A stretch of DNA of 50,125 bases, taken from assembly GCA_015680685.1 (NCBI GenBank), contig MNCI01020094.1, forward strand, positions 522,476-572,600. Reading direction: 5' to 3'. The notes beneath the pieces are model-generated. The model did no database searches. It worked only from the letters and a program-made list of their open reading frames with translations, and was not told where the DNA came from. The position numbers and the translations under genes are program-made. Below are positions 21,470 through 32,850 of this stretch, piece after piece. The DNA is from Gnetum montanum (Eukaryota > Streptophyta > Gnetopsida > Gnetales > Gnetaceae). Every line of letters begins with the position of its first letter. The first letter of the stretch is position 1.

Positions 21470-22830
21470 AAAATTGTTTGAAATTCATGTGGTTCCTAAT
21501 GGCGGTGGCTTCTCCATGGGCTTCTTCCCCTTATCAAGTGCTCCAAGCTTTGGAAATGGATACTTCTAAAGGAGCACTTGAAGCTTTTCTTCCTCTATTC
21601 AAGGATCATGTGTTGTCCATGTTGATGTTCCAATATTTGATGGAGTTGGCACCTCCCATGGACACAGTAGCTACAGGAACATATGATTAGCTTTGACGTA
21701 TCATGTTATAAAAAATTGATGTTCCTCCTTGTAGGCTTTGGCTTTGTCTCTAAATTCTTGATAATCTATGAGCCGTTGAGCTAAGTCGACTATAACATCA
21801 TTTTGCCCTTGGTAGCTAGCTTTTACCACCTCTAGTTTAGAGTATGCTACCTCTAATTTCTACAATGTCTTCTTATGTTTAGCAAACTCCATTTCATATT
21901 TGGTGTAGGTGGTAGCTACCTATTTTTTTAGCTCATTCCTTAAGCATCCTGTTGTTAACATGGCCAAGTTGGCATATTGCAAATTTTCCAACTCCATGTA
22001 TTCTGTGAGATCCTAGATCTCTAGTTCCCAACTCTTGAATTTTGCTTGGTGGATAAAGGTGTAAGTGTTCAACATAGCATGCCAGTCAGTGTTTTGAGCA
22101 CTGAAAGAGTTTATGTGGGTCTTAGCCACATGGATCTCTTTTTCAATGATCTCCTTATACATCCCCACATGATCCTAGAAATGCTACTTCAATTTTTCAT
22201 ATCACTTAGCTTTGTTTTGCCATGTGATTATTTCAATGGCCGTATTCTAATGGATGGTGCATACCTCCTTTATTGAGAGGGTTCTATTCTCTCTAGCTAA
22301 GCGACTTATGTCTTGGTTGACTCTTATTAGTTATTCTTGTATTTGCTAAAAAATTCCTTGAGAACTTTTTTTTGTTTTTCAACTATTATCAACCAAAAAT
22401 TTGTGGTAGAAAGGAGTTTATTTTCTTCCTATAAGGCTTTGAGTGCTTTTGCATGTGCATATGTTTGAGCGTATGCTTTCAAAGCATCCTAGTTAGCCTT
22501 CTTCTTTTCAATTGCTACGATTTTATTCTCTTCTAATAATTTATTTAGTTACTCTATCCTAAATGATTCTGGCTAATTAGCTGGAATAAATTGGGACACA
22601 TCCCTCTGTTTAGCTGATAGGACAACAAACTTCTTTTGGAGTCTCCTCAACTCATCTTCTACATGTTTAACCCTGACCTCAACCATAACCAGCTTTTCCT
22701 TCATGGAAATTAGGTTTGATTATGCCATTATGACATCTTAGGGGATGTTAAACAAGGATGTTATTACTTGTCCTATTTACAGAAAATGATCCAAAACATC
22801 CTAAGGTTCCATAGTAGTGTCAGCATTTCT
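21470..22830 (-). pseudogene. ORF2 C-terminal coiled-coil part (minus copy)
   Basis: The minus-strand translation matches the plus ORF2 tail. It has Lys/Glu/Gln-rich heptad-like sequence, then TTYTKYEMEFAKHKKTL, VIVDLAQRLIDYQEFRDKAK, AYKEEH and PWEVPTPSNIG (plus copy PWEVPTPSNVG). It is separated from the N-terminal domain by the inserted segment at 22,831-24,683. Function unknown; a coiled coil suggests oligomerisation. Several stops, mostly TAG, are present. Confidence 0.65.
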
Positions 22831-23472
22831 GACGTCGTCGTCATCGTCATCATGGGCGCCTATGCATGCGCATACATTTGCAGTGCCACTACTGCTACCT
22901 TTACCACCTTCTCCTATTTAGGCTAAGGCTGAGGTTGAGACTAAAGTTGAAGCTTAAGTGCTCCTTTTCATGCCCCAAAGTTTTTAGGGTGTTACCATTG
23001 TTGTCAGTCGTAGCTGCCAAAATTTGTGAAATGGATGACAAAAGTGAAAGTGGAAGGGAGAAGGAGAAGGAGAAGAAATGGTGTAGCCACACAAGTCCCT
23101 ATCATTATCATGGTCACAGAGTAGGAGCCATGTTCATGTTCATAATGAGGGCATGCCATCTGCTTCTGAGTCTGCATTGACGATGAAGTTGGAATGAAGT
23201 TGGAAGCACAAGCACAAGTGTAGTCCTTCTTTGCAGCTACAGATCCTCCTCTACTTCTTAAGAAGAAGAGGATGATTCTTCACTGGTAGCCCTACCAAGC
23301 TCAAGTACTACCATCCTTCTTCTTCTCTCTCTGCTTTGCTTTTTTGGTTTTTCATAGTTGTGTTTTCCCTTCACTACTCCACGCTTTGTGGTTGTGGGTT
23401 TTCATTATGTATTTTTGTGTTACTCGAATTTGGAGTAGATATCTACGAGTGTATGGGTTTTCAATTTCATCT

Positions 23473-23983
23473 ATGAAAATAGTTGTAAACACTCAAAATT
23501 TTGGCTCTATGAAATAGAAAAAAGGTGAAAATGATCAGAAAAGGAAGCTCAAAACCATGCTTGGAGAGCCTTTTGCAGAAAATCAAGATCTCAAACAGGT
23601 ATGCTCTTACTTTTTCAATGTTTATTTTTTATCCGTAGCTTTTGTAGTTTAATTCTAAAAAATATTATTTACATTTTTTCTTATTTTATTTTGAATTTTG
23701 GATTTGGGTAGTGAATTATCCTGACTCAATAGAAAATGGAAGAGCTGAAAATGCTAAAACATTCTCTACAACATCAAGTAAACATCTTATTATTTTAACA
23801 GTAGCTTATATGTTAGGAATTTTCATTAATAAGAGTAAACTAAGTAATGTTTGTTTTTTCATTTGATAAATCTCATAGAGGAAGAAACTACAATTGAAAC
23901 ATGTAGAAGAGTGACCAAAATATTTTATTCCGGATGTCAATTTGCCTCCTGGATTCGAAATGGAGCACTACACAAGCAAATGA
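23473..23983 (+). pseudogene. Three-exon tail of an unknown host gene with intact GT-AG introns
   Basis: Three plus-strand blocks join in phase 0: 23,473-23,598 (ends LGEPFAENQDLKQ, donor CAG|GTATGC), 23,733-23,777 (KMEELKMLKHSLQHQ, acceptor CAATAG, donor CAA|GTAAAC) and 23,879-23,983 (RKKLQLKHVEE, then PKYFIPDVNLPPGFEMEHYT plus SK and TGA). Together they give a charged coiled-coil-like segment and a short Pro-rich end. Two internal stops fit C-to-T decay: TAG at 23,515 (from CAG) and TGA at 23,912 (from CGA). The first block may begin upstream of the ATG. The family is not recognised. Introns mean capture as DNA rather than as spliced mRNA (inference). It lies antisense to the host retroelement. 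Confidence 0.5.
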
Positions 23984-24683
23984 ATATAATATCTCCTCAC
24001 TAGATCACTTGAAAACTCTTTCGGTTTTGTTTTTAAAGAGTTCAATTTTGTTGTCTGTTCATGAAATTTATCAATGATTAATTTGTTTGGAACGAGTTGG
24101 TTTTTATTATTTGACTATTGAAAGTTTGAATTGTTTAATTTTTTTGGAAGGCTTGTAACATTCAATTGTCCTTGGCCCCCCCTTTAGTTCATAATGAATG
24201 CCCCTGCCAAATTCATTTTGGTGTGGTATTATGATGGATAATTGAATTCATTTCATTCTAATTGTTTGATATTCTATATTCAAACATATGCATATAGAAA
24301 GAAGAAGCAAATATATATTAGTTTTTAAATGCTATTGAAGCGCTATATTATTCTTTTATTTTTGGAAACTATCATGTCACTTGTATATATGTTACGGTAT
24401 AATTAAATTGAAGTTCTAAAAGCTATGATAAAATTTAAAATAATAGAAATTTATGTTTTAATGATTATGTTGGTAATACTTCATTGATTTCATGCCTACT
24501 GTTATCCTTCCAAATAGGTCTGTTGGTCTATGGGATGATACCATGAGTTCTCTATCCTGTCCTTTTTTAAATCATAGAATAAGAGTTTTTTGAATGTTTT
24601 TCGGATGGAGTTTCTTGCGAAATAATTTGAAATTGCATTATGTTATCCATAATCATAAATTAGCCTATTTTTTGAAGTGCAGT
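23984..24683 (+). other. Likely 3' UTR or flank of the captured gene tail
   Basis: T-rich, non-coding sequence follows the stop at 23,983. It does not resemble the plus retroelement until 24,683. No clear poly(A) signal could be singled out. Confidence 0.35.
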
Positions 24684-25644
24684 GGGCCCAACTATCTACT
24701 CTTATTTAGGTTCCAGTGTTTCACCAACATCTTATCTTGGTGCTGGTGGCTTCCGTAATTTGGCATATGAAGCATTTTGAGCTTTTCTGGGGATGTCATT
24801 AGTGTACCTCAAAATTCCAGCATGCCAACATAGCTTTCTTATTAGACATGGAAAAGACAATGAAAACTTTCTTATCTTGCATTCTTCGAACCACCTCAAT
24901 ATTTCTGTTAGATACAAATGGGGTAAATTAGCATCAACCTTGCCCATCAAGATTGTGCTTCCTTTGGCTGCATAGGTAGAGATCTTGTTTAGCCCCTTCA
25001 TTGAAAAGATGTTAGAGGTGTCAATTTTAAAATAAATTCTCTCTTAAGGATCAGTTCTCCATATGTTTTGTCTTCTTTGTCATACGACCTCTTTAGCCAT
25101 ACTTTTCTTGCATCAGCATTGGAGCAGGTGGACAGATGAGCAACTTTGGGCCCTGTATTCGGAAGATTCAGAACTTCCACAATGGACTTCATGGAAAAAT
25201 CAACTAAAATTCTACCAATGTCAGTGGTGGTGTTTTTCTCTTTATTATGCGAAAATTGATAAGTTTTCCCGAAATACCATTCTCCACTATTTGAGAGGAC
25301 AGGCCATAGTGGAGATCCATTGAGTTGATCTTTGGTTGGCTTAGGGGAAAATTTAGTAAAATGCTCCAAATTAATTCCATGATCATTGTAGTAGATGTGG
25401 ACTTTTCCCAAATGAGCTAAATGCCTTCTGGGGACAACGTGAGATGTTGTCCTTGTTCAAGTGCCTTACCTTCTCCACCTTCTACTTGATCAGATTGTTC
25501 AATAACAAGGGTTTCTTGACAGATGCTATATGATTGTGCCTCCTGTTCTGCACATTCTGCAGGAGGTCCTTGGTCTCTACCTCTCCTTGGGCATTTGACT
25601 ACACCTTGAGAGTGTCCTCCCTATTTTCCTCATTTGGGGGCCAT
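24684..25644 (-). pseudogene. ORF2 N-terminal part: putative plant transposon protein-like domain (minus copy)
   Basis: The frame starts MAPK at 25,644, matching MAPKHGQ in the plus copy, followed by a Gln/Gly/Glu-rich linker (EQEAQSYSICQETLVIEQSD). The domain lies in a better-preserved stretch (25,411-24,732): LNGSPLWPVLSNSGEWYFGK, ILVDFSMKSIVEVLNLPNTG, then ISTYAAKGSTILMGKVDANL and IRKFSLSFPCLIRKLCWHAG. The pattern 'G..i.FS...I...LnLP' followed by a PFPCLI..LC..AG block resembles the plant family annotated 'putative plant transposon protein' (PF20167, from memory), often found in retroelement-derived genes. Molecular role unknown. At least one frameshift separates the two halves. Confidence 0.6.
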
Positions 25645-26156
25645 TTGTAATCACACAAAGATCGATTGTTAGTAAGGTTATTTAAACAAGTTCAGTTATC
25701 TCATACCTTACTCATTGCCTTTAATAAATTTTCAATTCTTATTTAGTGTGATTTCAGAGTTGAAATTTTTTAAGAAAATTTCCCTAAAATTTTAAATGTT
25801 AGGTCTGATTTGCTCAAGTGATTCCAACAATAATTTACATGATTTGGGTGAAGGAAGAAAATTAGTTTGGCATGCATTTTTAACATTTCTTAATATTACT
25901 TACCCCTATGATATCCTTTGAGTGATAGTGAATTTTGAAAAAGTTATGCATGAATTCTATCATACCCCTCCCTCACAACTGAGTTAAACACTCTAGGTTT
26001 AATTAGGTTTGATCGAAAGGAAAATTGGAGCGTTAACGAGTGAGATATTGACAGTTGAATGGTAGGCTCTCAAAGCATGAAAAATTGTGGAAGAAAATTA
26101 CAATAACTCCCCTTGCATCAACAGTTGAAAATGAGCTCTTTGCACATAGGGGGATC

Positions 26157-26255
26157 CATATATATAGATTTTGTGGACATGATATTGTGTACATGATAGT
26201 GTGGACCTCATATCGTGTGAAACTTGATACTTGGTACCCAATATCGCATTCTATT
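26157..26255 (-). promoter_or_regulatory. Internal promoter-like module: GATATC array and TATATATA box
   Basis: The minus strand reads GCGATATTGGG, then CACACGATATGAGG, CACAATATCATG and finally CTATATATATGGATCCCCCT at 26,166-26,157. It lies about 510 bp before the ORF2 start and corresponds to 43,003-43,091 of the plus copy, where the TATATATATGGATCCCCC core is unchanged. It matches the LTR promoters in architecture but is not an LTR: there is no terminal repeat, PBS or polypurine tract beside it. Confidence 0.55.
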
Positions 26256-27623
26256 TAGAATAGGGTACTTAGTAAAATTGATGAATTTTCAAGTTTTCAT
26301 GGCCAAAAATAAAGGATTTAAGGTAGATTTAAAAGATTTGGGGTAATGTTGAGTAGACATTAAGGCACCAAAAGTGTAGTAAAGTGGAATTATATAATGA
26401 AGTTCTTGAATAGCATGAGGAAAAAGGACTTCTAGTGGTGCAAAGGAACGTTTGGTTGAAATAATGATAAAGAAAAGAATAAATTTGAAAATGCAATAAT
26501 CTAAGGCTATAAGATGATGTGGTGATGTGCAAAAAGTACAAATTATAAAATTCATGCAAGTGGATCGTCCCCATAGTAGGTTACAACCTATCATGCACTT
26601 ACATAAACACACCTTAAAATGCCTATAAGTACTAGAAGGATTAAATGCAATCTACATTGATGCAACAAAACACACACATGTTAAATGCCATCACGAGGAG
26701 GTATGAATTCTATGCCACATAAGACACAAGTTAGAAATACTTGGATAGTTAGATAAGACAAATGAATGAAGGGATTGCAGAGATTAGGATGTGAGGTAAC
26801 TTACCTTGGACACAATGAATCCTAAGGGTTATGCATGATTAAAGTACCATTAGCCTTTCACTCCAAGATCAAAACCAAGTCCATACCTCTGATTAGTGAC
26901 ATCACATTGTTTCATCCCAATGATAGACAACCATAAGAGCATCATGACATCAATGTGTACAATCACTTGGTGTTTTTCACAAGGAAGGAGTGATTCAAAT
27001 TTGTCTAAGACATGTTTTTTTCTTGAGCTTTCTTTTATACCTCTCTGCTTTCTTTTCTTTTTTTTTTCTTCTGGCCACTTTTGCACTTTGTCTTTTCCAA
27101 AGGTGATCTGAAGAAGCCACCAACCTTTAGGCATGGATGCATGTCTTTCTAGTAAAACCCTATAGAACATCATTGAGTTCCTTTAATGAGTGCCTTTATC
27201 ACAACTCTTACTCCCATTTTTCATTAGATCTACAAGGATCTTAGTACAACTAAGCTACATGATTGCACCTATAGAGGTCACCAAAGAGAATCCACAAGTC
27301 CCCTTGATGTCACACCCTCACCATTTCCTTTTAGTTCATCACTCTTCACTCTGGGCATAATGAGTACAAGGTTACTTTAAGTTTTAATGATAACAAGAAT
27401 ATCATCATACCTAGAGTGGGACCTCTTATTAATAGAATGGATGGGTGGAGGTTATGGGCTCATTGTCCAAATAATTAGTCCCTTGTGACTCGATAGCATA
27501 GAACAAAATCTCAACCAACTAGTCACATGAGTATTTTATTCATAGATGAGATCATCCTCAAAAATATAAAATGACAAATTGAATGATAAAAAATTAGAAA
27601 ACAAAAAATTGTAAAACCATTTA
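26256..27623 (-). other. Non-coding interior between gag and internal promoter (minus copy)
   Basis: It resembles the plus copy's 41,615-43,000 over much of its length, for example ATGAATAAA...CACTCATGTGACT near 27,540 and GACATGTGTC-type stretches. No RT, RNase H, integrase or protease motif was recognised on either strand. Short open frames here are not shared as protein. Confidence 0.5.
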
Positions 27624-30006
27624 CTAATTTTTCTTATTATAATGGCGGTATCCCCCATGACTAAACCTTTGATTATGATGAGAATTAATAAATAAAAATT
27701 TTGGATCCATGCATGTTGGAAATATTGGGATCCAATCATATCCAAACCATTGGGTGTCTTTTGGAGTGGTGGCAGAAATGTTCCCAAATTGGGGTTCACA
27801 CACTTGATTATAGTAGGTATAGTGGGACAAATGATAAGATGTGGTCATGTGATAAGAAGCTTACCCACTATGGCACTCGTGACCATAAGATGATATGCAA
27901 GGATCGATATGTCTCTCCACTTGGTTATATTCATTAGGCTACATAGTTGTTGAAATGCTAATTGGTGACCTAGATAAGGTAACAAGAGGCATTGAGTTTG
28001 AAGAGGGAGGTGCAACACCATGTTGGGCTTGTGCTGAGTTGGAGGATGCAATAGTTTTAGAATCATGTTGTCTCTTCCTATGGCCATGCCAAAAGAAAGA
28101 ACAATTTCAACTTTGTGGAGGACTCCCACTGCTATTGATAGTAGTAACACAAGTAATGTTCGTTGGTTAGTGCTATGGTGCAAAACCTTCTAGTACTACT
28201 AGTGGTGATGTAGAAGAAGGTGAAGGATGAAAATATTAAGAGCAAGGAGAAGTGTAAGGAATATGAGGTGGTGATCCTATGGGAGAGGACATAGGTTTGA
28301 TAGTATTTGGGAGAATGATAACGATGATGTGAAGCAAAGGGTGTTGACCTAGTTGGAGAAATAGGGTGCTAAACATAATAAGCACTTGGTGTTGGGGCAT
28401 ACGAAGGTTGAGACCAATTTGGCAATGGTCTCCCCCATGAATGGGGGCTTTGCCAATGTGGTTGAACATAGTACTTCTATAAAAAATCCAAATGTAGCAT
28501 TCTTTTTCAATGCTCATGTAGATGTGAAAAGATTGGGCATTGTCCTTTGGGATGATTATCTAGGAAAACGTCGGATTGATACTTCTTATTTGTAGTTGGA
28601 TCCTTATCCTAATTTCTTTTAGTCCTTCTTTTCGATTGTTGAATGGTGTTCTATCTTGTTTCTTGGTTTGGAATAGTCTGTTTGTTCTAGTTGTCAAAGT
28701 GATCTTGCATGGTTGAATCTTTGATAATGTTTGCATATTCTCCACATTTTTCATGTACGCATTTTGTCATCTTATTGATCTTTTCCTCAATTTCATCTAG
28801 TGATTTTAGTATTGACAAAGATGGAGATGGTTCCACCTCCTTGAGGTGAGTTGATTTCTCCTCTTCATGATTATGGGCCTTTGTTACTCTAAGAGTTTGG
28901 TTAAGTTGAGATTTTTCAACATTCTCCCATTTGGCTATTTCTCCTTCTTCTTTTGCTACCTATTTAATAAGCTCTTGGAATAGGTGGGTTCATAGTTCAT
29001 ATAGTTGCCCTAGGGCATACATCCCTAGGATCTCCCTATTTCATTAAGGAGCCCATCCGTGATGTGACACATTAGCCTTTCCTTAAAGAAATCATGACCT
29101 GGGCATTTATTTATCAATGAATAATATCTTTCTAAGGACATGTTTGAGGGTTCATGTTGCCCTTGTTTCCACTCTTGGATTGGTCTCCTCAAGGCTGACA
29201 CTCTTGCATAGGTTTGATATCTTTCGTTGAAGAGTTCCACCATTATCGATCAATGATGAATTGATTTTAGCTTTAAAGACCTATACCATACTTTTTATTG
29301 GACAATGAGTATCATAGGAAAGAGCTTAAGTATTTTCCACCCATTATCGATGTTGTTTTATGCATAGGCATTATAGAAGGCTTGTAAATGGTGTTGCAGA
29401 TCTAAATCATAGCATCCTGAGAACTTGGAAAAGTTATTTAAATAAATCCTAGGTAGATGCCTTTCCTTACCAATGCTTGTGGGATATTTGAATAGTCGTT
29501 TTTATATGCACTAGGCTCTTAGTTGCCAGTAGGGGTTCATCATCACTAAGTAGGTTGTGAGTTTGTGAGTTGGGATGATGTTGTCTCTATTCATTTTGGC
29601 ATTCTTGATTTTGCCTATGGGTTCAATTTTTATTTGTATGTCGACCCTTGAAGAAATAGTCATCCATGTCATGACCTGACGTTGAAAGAGTAGAGGAAGA
29701 GAGAGAACTGGAAGACTCATCATAACTTTTGTAAGTTTTCCAATCATCCCCTGACATACTCTTGCTAATCATTGAGAAGGTCCAAGGCCTTATGGGCCTC
29801 CTCATTATAGGAGATGTCCCATCCTCACTAGACATGTTTGATTTGGATGAAAAGAGTCCTTGAGTATCGTTGGGATGTCCATGAACATATGAAACTCTTG
29901 CATAAGATTGTGTACTCCAAACTTCTTCATCATCATAAATTTCGTTGGTTCTCTAATAAATTGCCTTGCTAGTTGTTGCGTTATTGTTGTCCTATGAGAG
30001 AGACAT
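27624..30006 (-). pseudogene. gag of the minus-strand pol-less element
   Basis: Starts at 30,006 (MSLS-stop-DNNNATTSKAIY; the plus copy reads MSLSQDSNNATTSKGIH, so the stop replaces Gln). An acidic/Ser-rich region that the plus copy lacks follows (SSEDGTSPIMRRPIRPWTFS, SSSSLSSSTLSTSGHDMDDY), then DEPLLATKS. The Retrotrans_gag-like core at 29,243-29,025 includes ALRRPIQEWKQGQHEPSNMS and LERYYSLINKCPGHDF. A Pro/Tyr/Ser-rich tail ends near TTPKDTQWFGYDW. No zinc knuckle is visible. Gag would package the element's RNA. Several stops and frameshifts are present. Confidence 0.75.
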
Positions 30007-30120
30007 TGTTGTGAATTTTGTGTGAATTAATTGAATTTAATTTCTTTTCTAAAATATATATTATTAATACTTTGTTATAGCAATCTTGTATGATATAACT
30101 AATCTAGATAACTAGCACCG

Positions 30121-30138
30121 TCCTTGACAACAATGCCA
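30121..30138 (-). other. Primer binding site, tRNA-Asp type, decayed
   Basis: The minus strand reads TGGCATTGTTGTCAAGGA one base after the LTR end. The plant tRNA-Asp complement used by Tat/Athila-type elements is TGGCGCCGTTGCCGGGGA. The 18 positions differ at six sites, all C-to-T or G-to-A. Confidence 0.75.
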
Positions 30139-30139
30139 A

Positions 30140-30843
30140 TGATGAGTAGTGAGGTATTCCTATGCTCAACTATATGAATATGAGCATGTATGCACAATCT
30201 GGTTGAACTCCATGTATGGACTAGTTATAGAACCTAGATAGCTATACGTTGATCGTAGTTCATTATCTTTCCACCTAGACTAGTATTCGCTTTGTCACTT
30301 ATGGTTTGATCTAAAGTGAGGTGTATGATGTGATTTCTAAACTATGCTACTCCTAAAGATAATGAGAAATAGCTTGAGTAAACTAATAAGAAATAGGAAG
30401 CAAAATATAAGCTAGCCTAAGTACATGAGCATCCATCCTTAATCATTTTTATGCATCTTGGACTTCGTGTACTACTTCTGGAATTACCAAGCACACATTA
30501 CTCAAAGCACTACTAAATACGCTACTAGGTTACCACATAGTTACACTTAAATGTTCATGATTAAGATGTACTCATTCTATGTTAACAATAGGAATAGTAA
30601 ATGACAATAAAAGAAATATCAACGAAGAAAAAAACACTAAATAATTAATAGTTAAATAATTAAAAACTAAGTGAATGTTGAAATGATGAAGTATTCTTGA
30701 TCTTGATTGCCAATTGTGTGCACGTCCAAGTATGTCATACTCAAAAAAAGGTTCTGTACAACTGCAAGCATCACACTGTGAGCATGCACTTGGAAAAAGC
30801 ACTAAAAATTAACAAAAAGAATCCAAACTTACAATGACTTTTT
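30140..30843 (-). repeat. 5' LTR of the minus-strand element, U3 end deleted
   Basis: It shares its 3' two-thirds with the LTR at 20,454-21,298, including the CTTGGACTTCGTGTACTACT stretch near 30,457. It ends ...CTACTCATCA before the PBS. At 30,843 it stops inside a T run (GACTTTTT), so the GATATC array, TATA box and TGATGA start are missing. Copia DNA follows directly. Confidence 0.8.
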
Positions 30844-30926
30844 AGCTATTTAAGATTATTCTTAATCTTCAAAAAATCTAAGCACACAAGGTTATCCCCA
30901 AAAAATCATTTTAGCTATTTAAGATT
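30840..30926. repeat. 18-bp direct repeat at the LTR/copia junction
   Basis: TTTTAGCTATTTAAGATT occurs at 30,840-30,857 and again at 30,909-30,926. The first copy lies exactly at the breakpoint that removed the LTR's U3, so it may mark illegitimate recombination or filler DNA. Confidence 0.7.
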
Positions 30927-32850
30927 CTTCCTTATAAATTCATTAATTATGGCTCTTTTGAATTCTTCCACAAGGTTATCATTTGAAACAAAAAAAATAA
31001 TGTCATCCATATCCAATGAAATAATAATGAAATATGGGCCTATGAATTTATGATAAAGTGTAGGCTCAACCAATGATGAATGGTATCTTTTTTCAACCAA
31101 ATGATTATTTATCCTTCTAAAAAAGGATCTTGAAGCTTCCTTCAAACCATATAATGCTTTATTAAGCTTACATACCTTTTCTTCTTACTCTTTCATGATG
31201 AAACCTTTAAGTTGAGAGATGTAGGTTTCTTCCTCCAAGTAGCCATTGAGAAAGACCAATTTGACATTCATTATGTGAAATTTGAATTTACCATGATTAG
31301 CAATTGGAAAAATGAGTTTGATTCTCTCAAACCTTATAGTCAGTGAAAAAAATTTTCATAGTTTACTCCACTCTTTTGGTTAAATCATCTTGTCACTAAC
31401 CTTACTTTCAATTTATTCAAGATTTCATCATTTTATATTTTATCTTGAAGAATCATCTTGTGTTAATCACCTCATTTCCCTTATGTTTGTTAACAAGGAT
31501 TCAAGTCTAAAATTTTTTGATTTCTTTCATCTCCTTCTTCATGGCTTAAGCCCACTCTTTGGAATTGAGAGCCTCCTCAATGCTTTGAGATTTATGGATG
31601 ATGATAGCATATGAAATATGATTTCTATACATGATTATTATGAATCTTCTCCCCAATAATGATCAAGGATTTTAGAGGAAGAATGCACTCTCTCAATCCT
31701 TAAAGAAGCATTAGATGGTTATCCCAACTCCATTTGATGATCTTTACTTGCAGCCTCATTTTTATTTTTAAAGTACATTAATCCAAATACATTTTCATCA
31801 AGTTTTAAATTTCTTTATGAAATAAATTTTATTTGAATGGAATCATAACACTTATAAGAGGTTTATCTATAATCATTTCCTACAAAAATACATTTTATAT
31901 CTACATCATCTAATTTTCTTATGAAAACATTTGGAACATAAGTCCAAAAAATACTTCCAAATATTTTTATATAAGAAAGATTAGAAGCGTTACCATAAAA
32001 ATATGTATATGGATTGATGGCTTTATTTGATAATGAATAAAACCTACTAAGGAGATAGAATGTTGTGTAGATTGCTTCTCACCAAAATAAGTTGATAAAG
32101 TTGGCTTGCCTCAACATACATCTTATAATGTCTTGCAAGATCTACTTTCTTCTTTCAATTCCTGCATTCAATTTTTGTAAAGAACCACATCTTTTTTGCT
32201 TCCTAATCCCATTTTCATTAAAAAAATCATCAAAAGTATCATTTATACTTTTCCCTCCCTTATCACTTCTAATGACTTTAATTTTTAAATTTAGTTGATT
32301 TTCCACAAGATCTTTGAAATCTTTTAAAGTGGAGAAAGCCTCATCCTTACATTGAAATAAATAAATCCATGTGTCTCTAGGTGGATCATCAATAATGGTA
32401 AAAAAATAACTTGAATTTGTGATGGAGGCTAATTACATTAGAACCATGAAGTCTATGTGAAGAAGCTCTAATGTTTTCTCCTTCCTTTACATGTGCATGC
32501 TATGAGAAGAGGATTTGTGCTTCTCATAAGCACATGCTTCTCAAACTTCATTTGAAATAAGAGAATACTTCACACATATTGCTACTTCATACTTAATCAT
32601 ATCAAGAATATATTGATAATTTACATGTTCTAATCTTTTATACTACCATCTTTCAAGGATAATGGAGTAGTTTTCTACATGTTAGACTAATAAATAATTT
32701 TTTAAAACATCAACAATGTACAAAGCATAGATCTAATTTTCTAACTTAAGAGTGGAAAAAATAACCTCATTATGTTTACTCAATGTGTAGCCTCTAACAT
32801 TAAACATAATTTTAATACCCTTTAACATTATTTATACAATGAAAATTATT
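30844..32850 (-). pseudogene. Copia pol relic B1 (integrase to RT)
   Basis: Right to left: a GAG-pre-integrase remnant (about 32,840-32,600), an integrase core around 32,400-32,090 (IDDPPRDTWIYLF, IKVIRSDKGGKSINDTFDDF, NAGIERRK) and RT at 31,350-30,915. RT contains FKFHIMNVKLVFLNGYLEEE, VCKLNKALYGLKEASRSFFR and MDDIIFFVSNDNLVEEF, in which YVDD has become DMDD. It is cut at 30,843 within RT, so the rest of RT and RNase H are lost. Stops and frameshifts are frequent. Confidence 0.8.

Larger units (their letters stand above)
22831..24683. other. Foreign 1.85-kb segment inside ORF2
   Basis: ORF2 similarity to the plus element stops near 24,683 (ETLEPK-like sequence, then GTTGGGCCC) and resumes near 22,830. 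The plus element has about 460 unrelated bases there. The segment carries a spliced-looking gene tail on the plus strand, GAAGAA/CATCGTCATC-type simple sequence near 22,840-23,300, and a T-rich 3' flank. No terminal inverted repeats or target duplication were recognised. Confidence 0.55.
20454..30843 (-). mobile_element. Pol-less LTR retroelement, minus-strand copy
   Basis: Right to left: 5' LTR lacking its U3 (30,843-30,140), PBS (30,138-30,121), gag (30,006-27,624), non-coding interior, internal promoter module (about 26,255-26,157), ORF2 (from 25,644) interrupted by a 1.85-kb foreign segment, polypurine tract (21,313-21,299) and 3' LTR (21,298-20,454). The order and sequence match the plus copy at 38,650-47,393. 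No RT, RNase H or integrase was found between gag and ORF2 or after ORF2. Mobilisation would need enzymes from another element (inference). Confidence 0.8.

Noticed and set aside
22866-23180. Plus-strand 104-codon frame and its minus-strand counterpart (22,901-23,092)
   Set aside because: Composition is driven by simple repeats (CTRLRL-type and GGAGAAG runs). There is no splice or domain support linking it to the captured gene.
25063-25323. Plus-strand frame of 86 codons opposite ORF2
   Set aside because: It is antisense to the well-conserved ORF2 domain on the minus strand.
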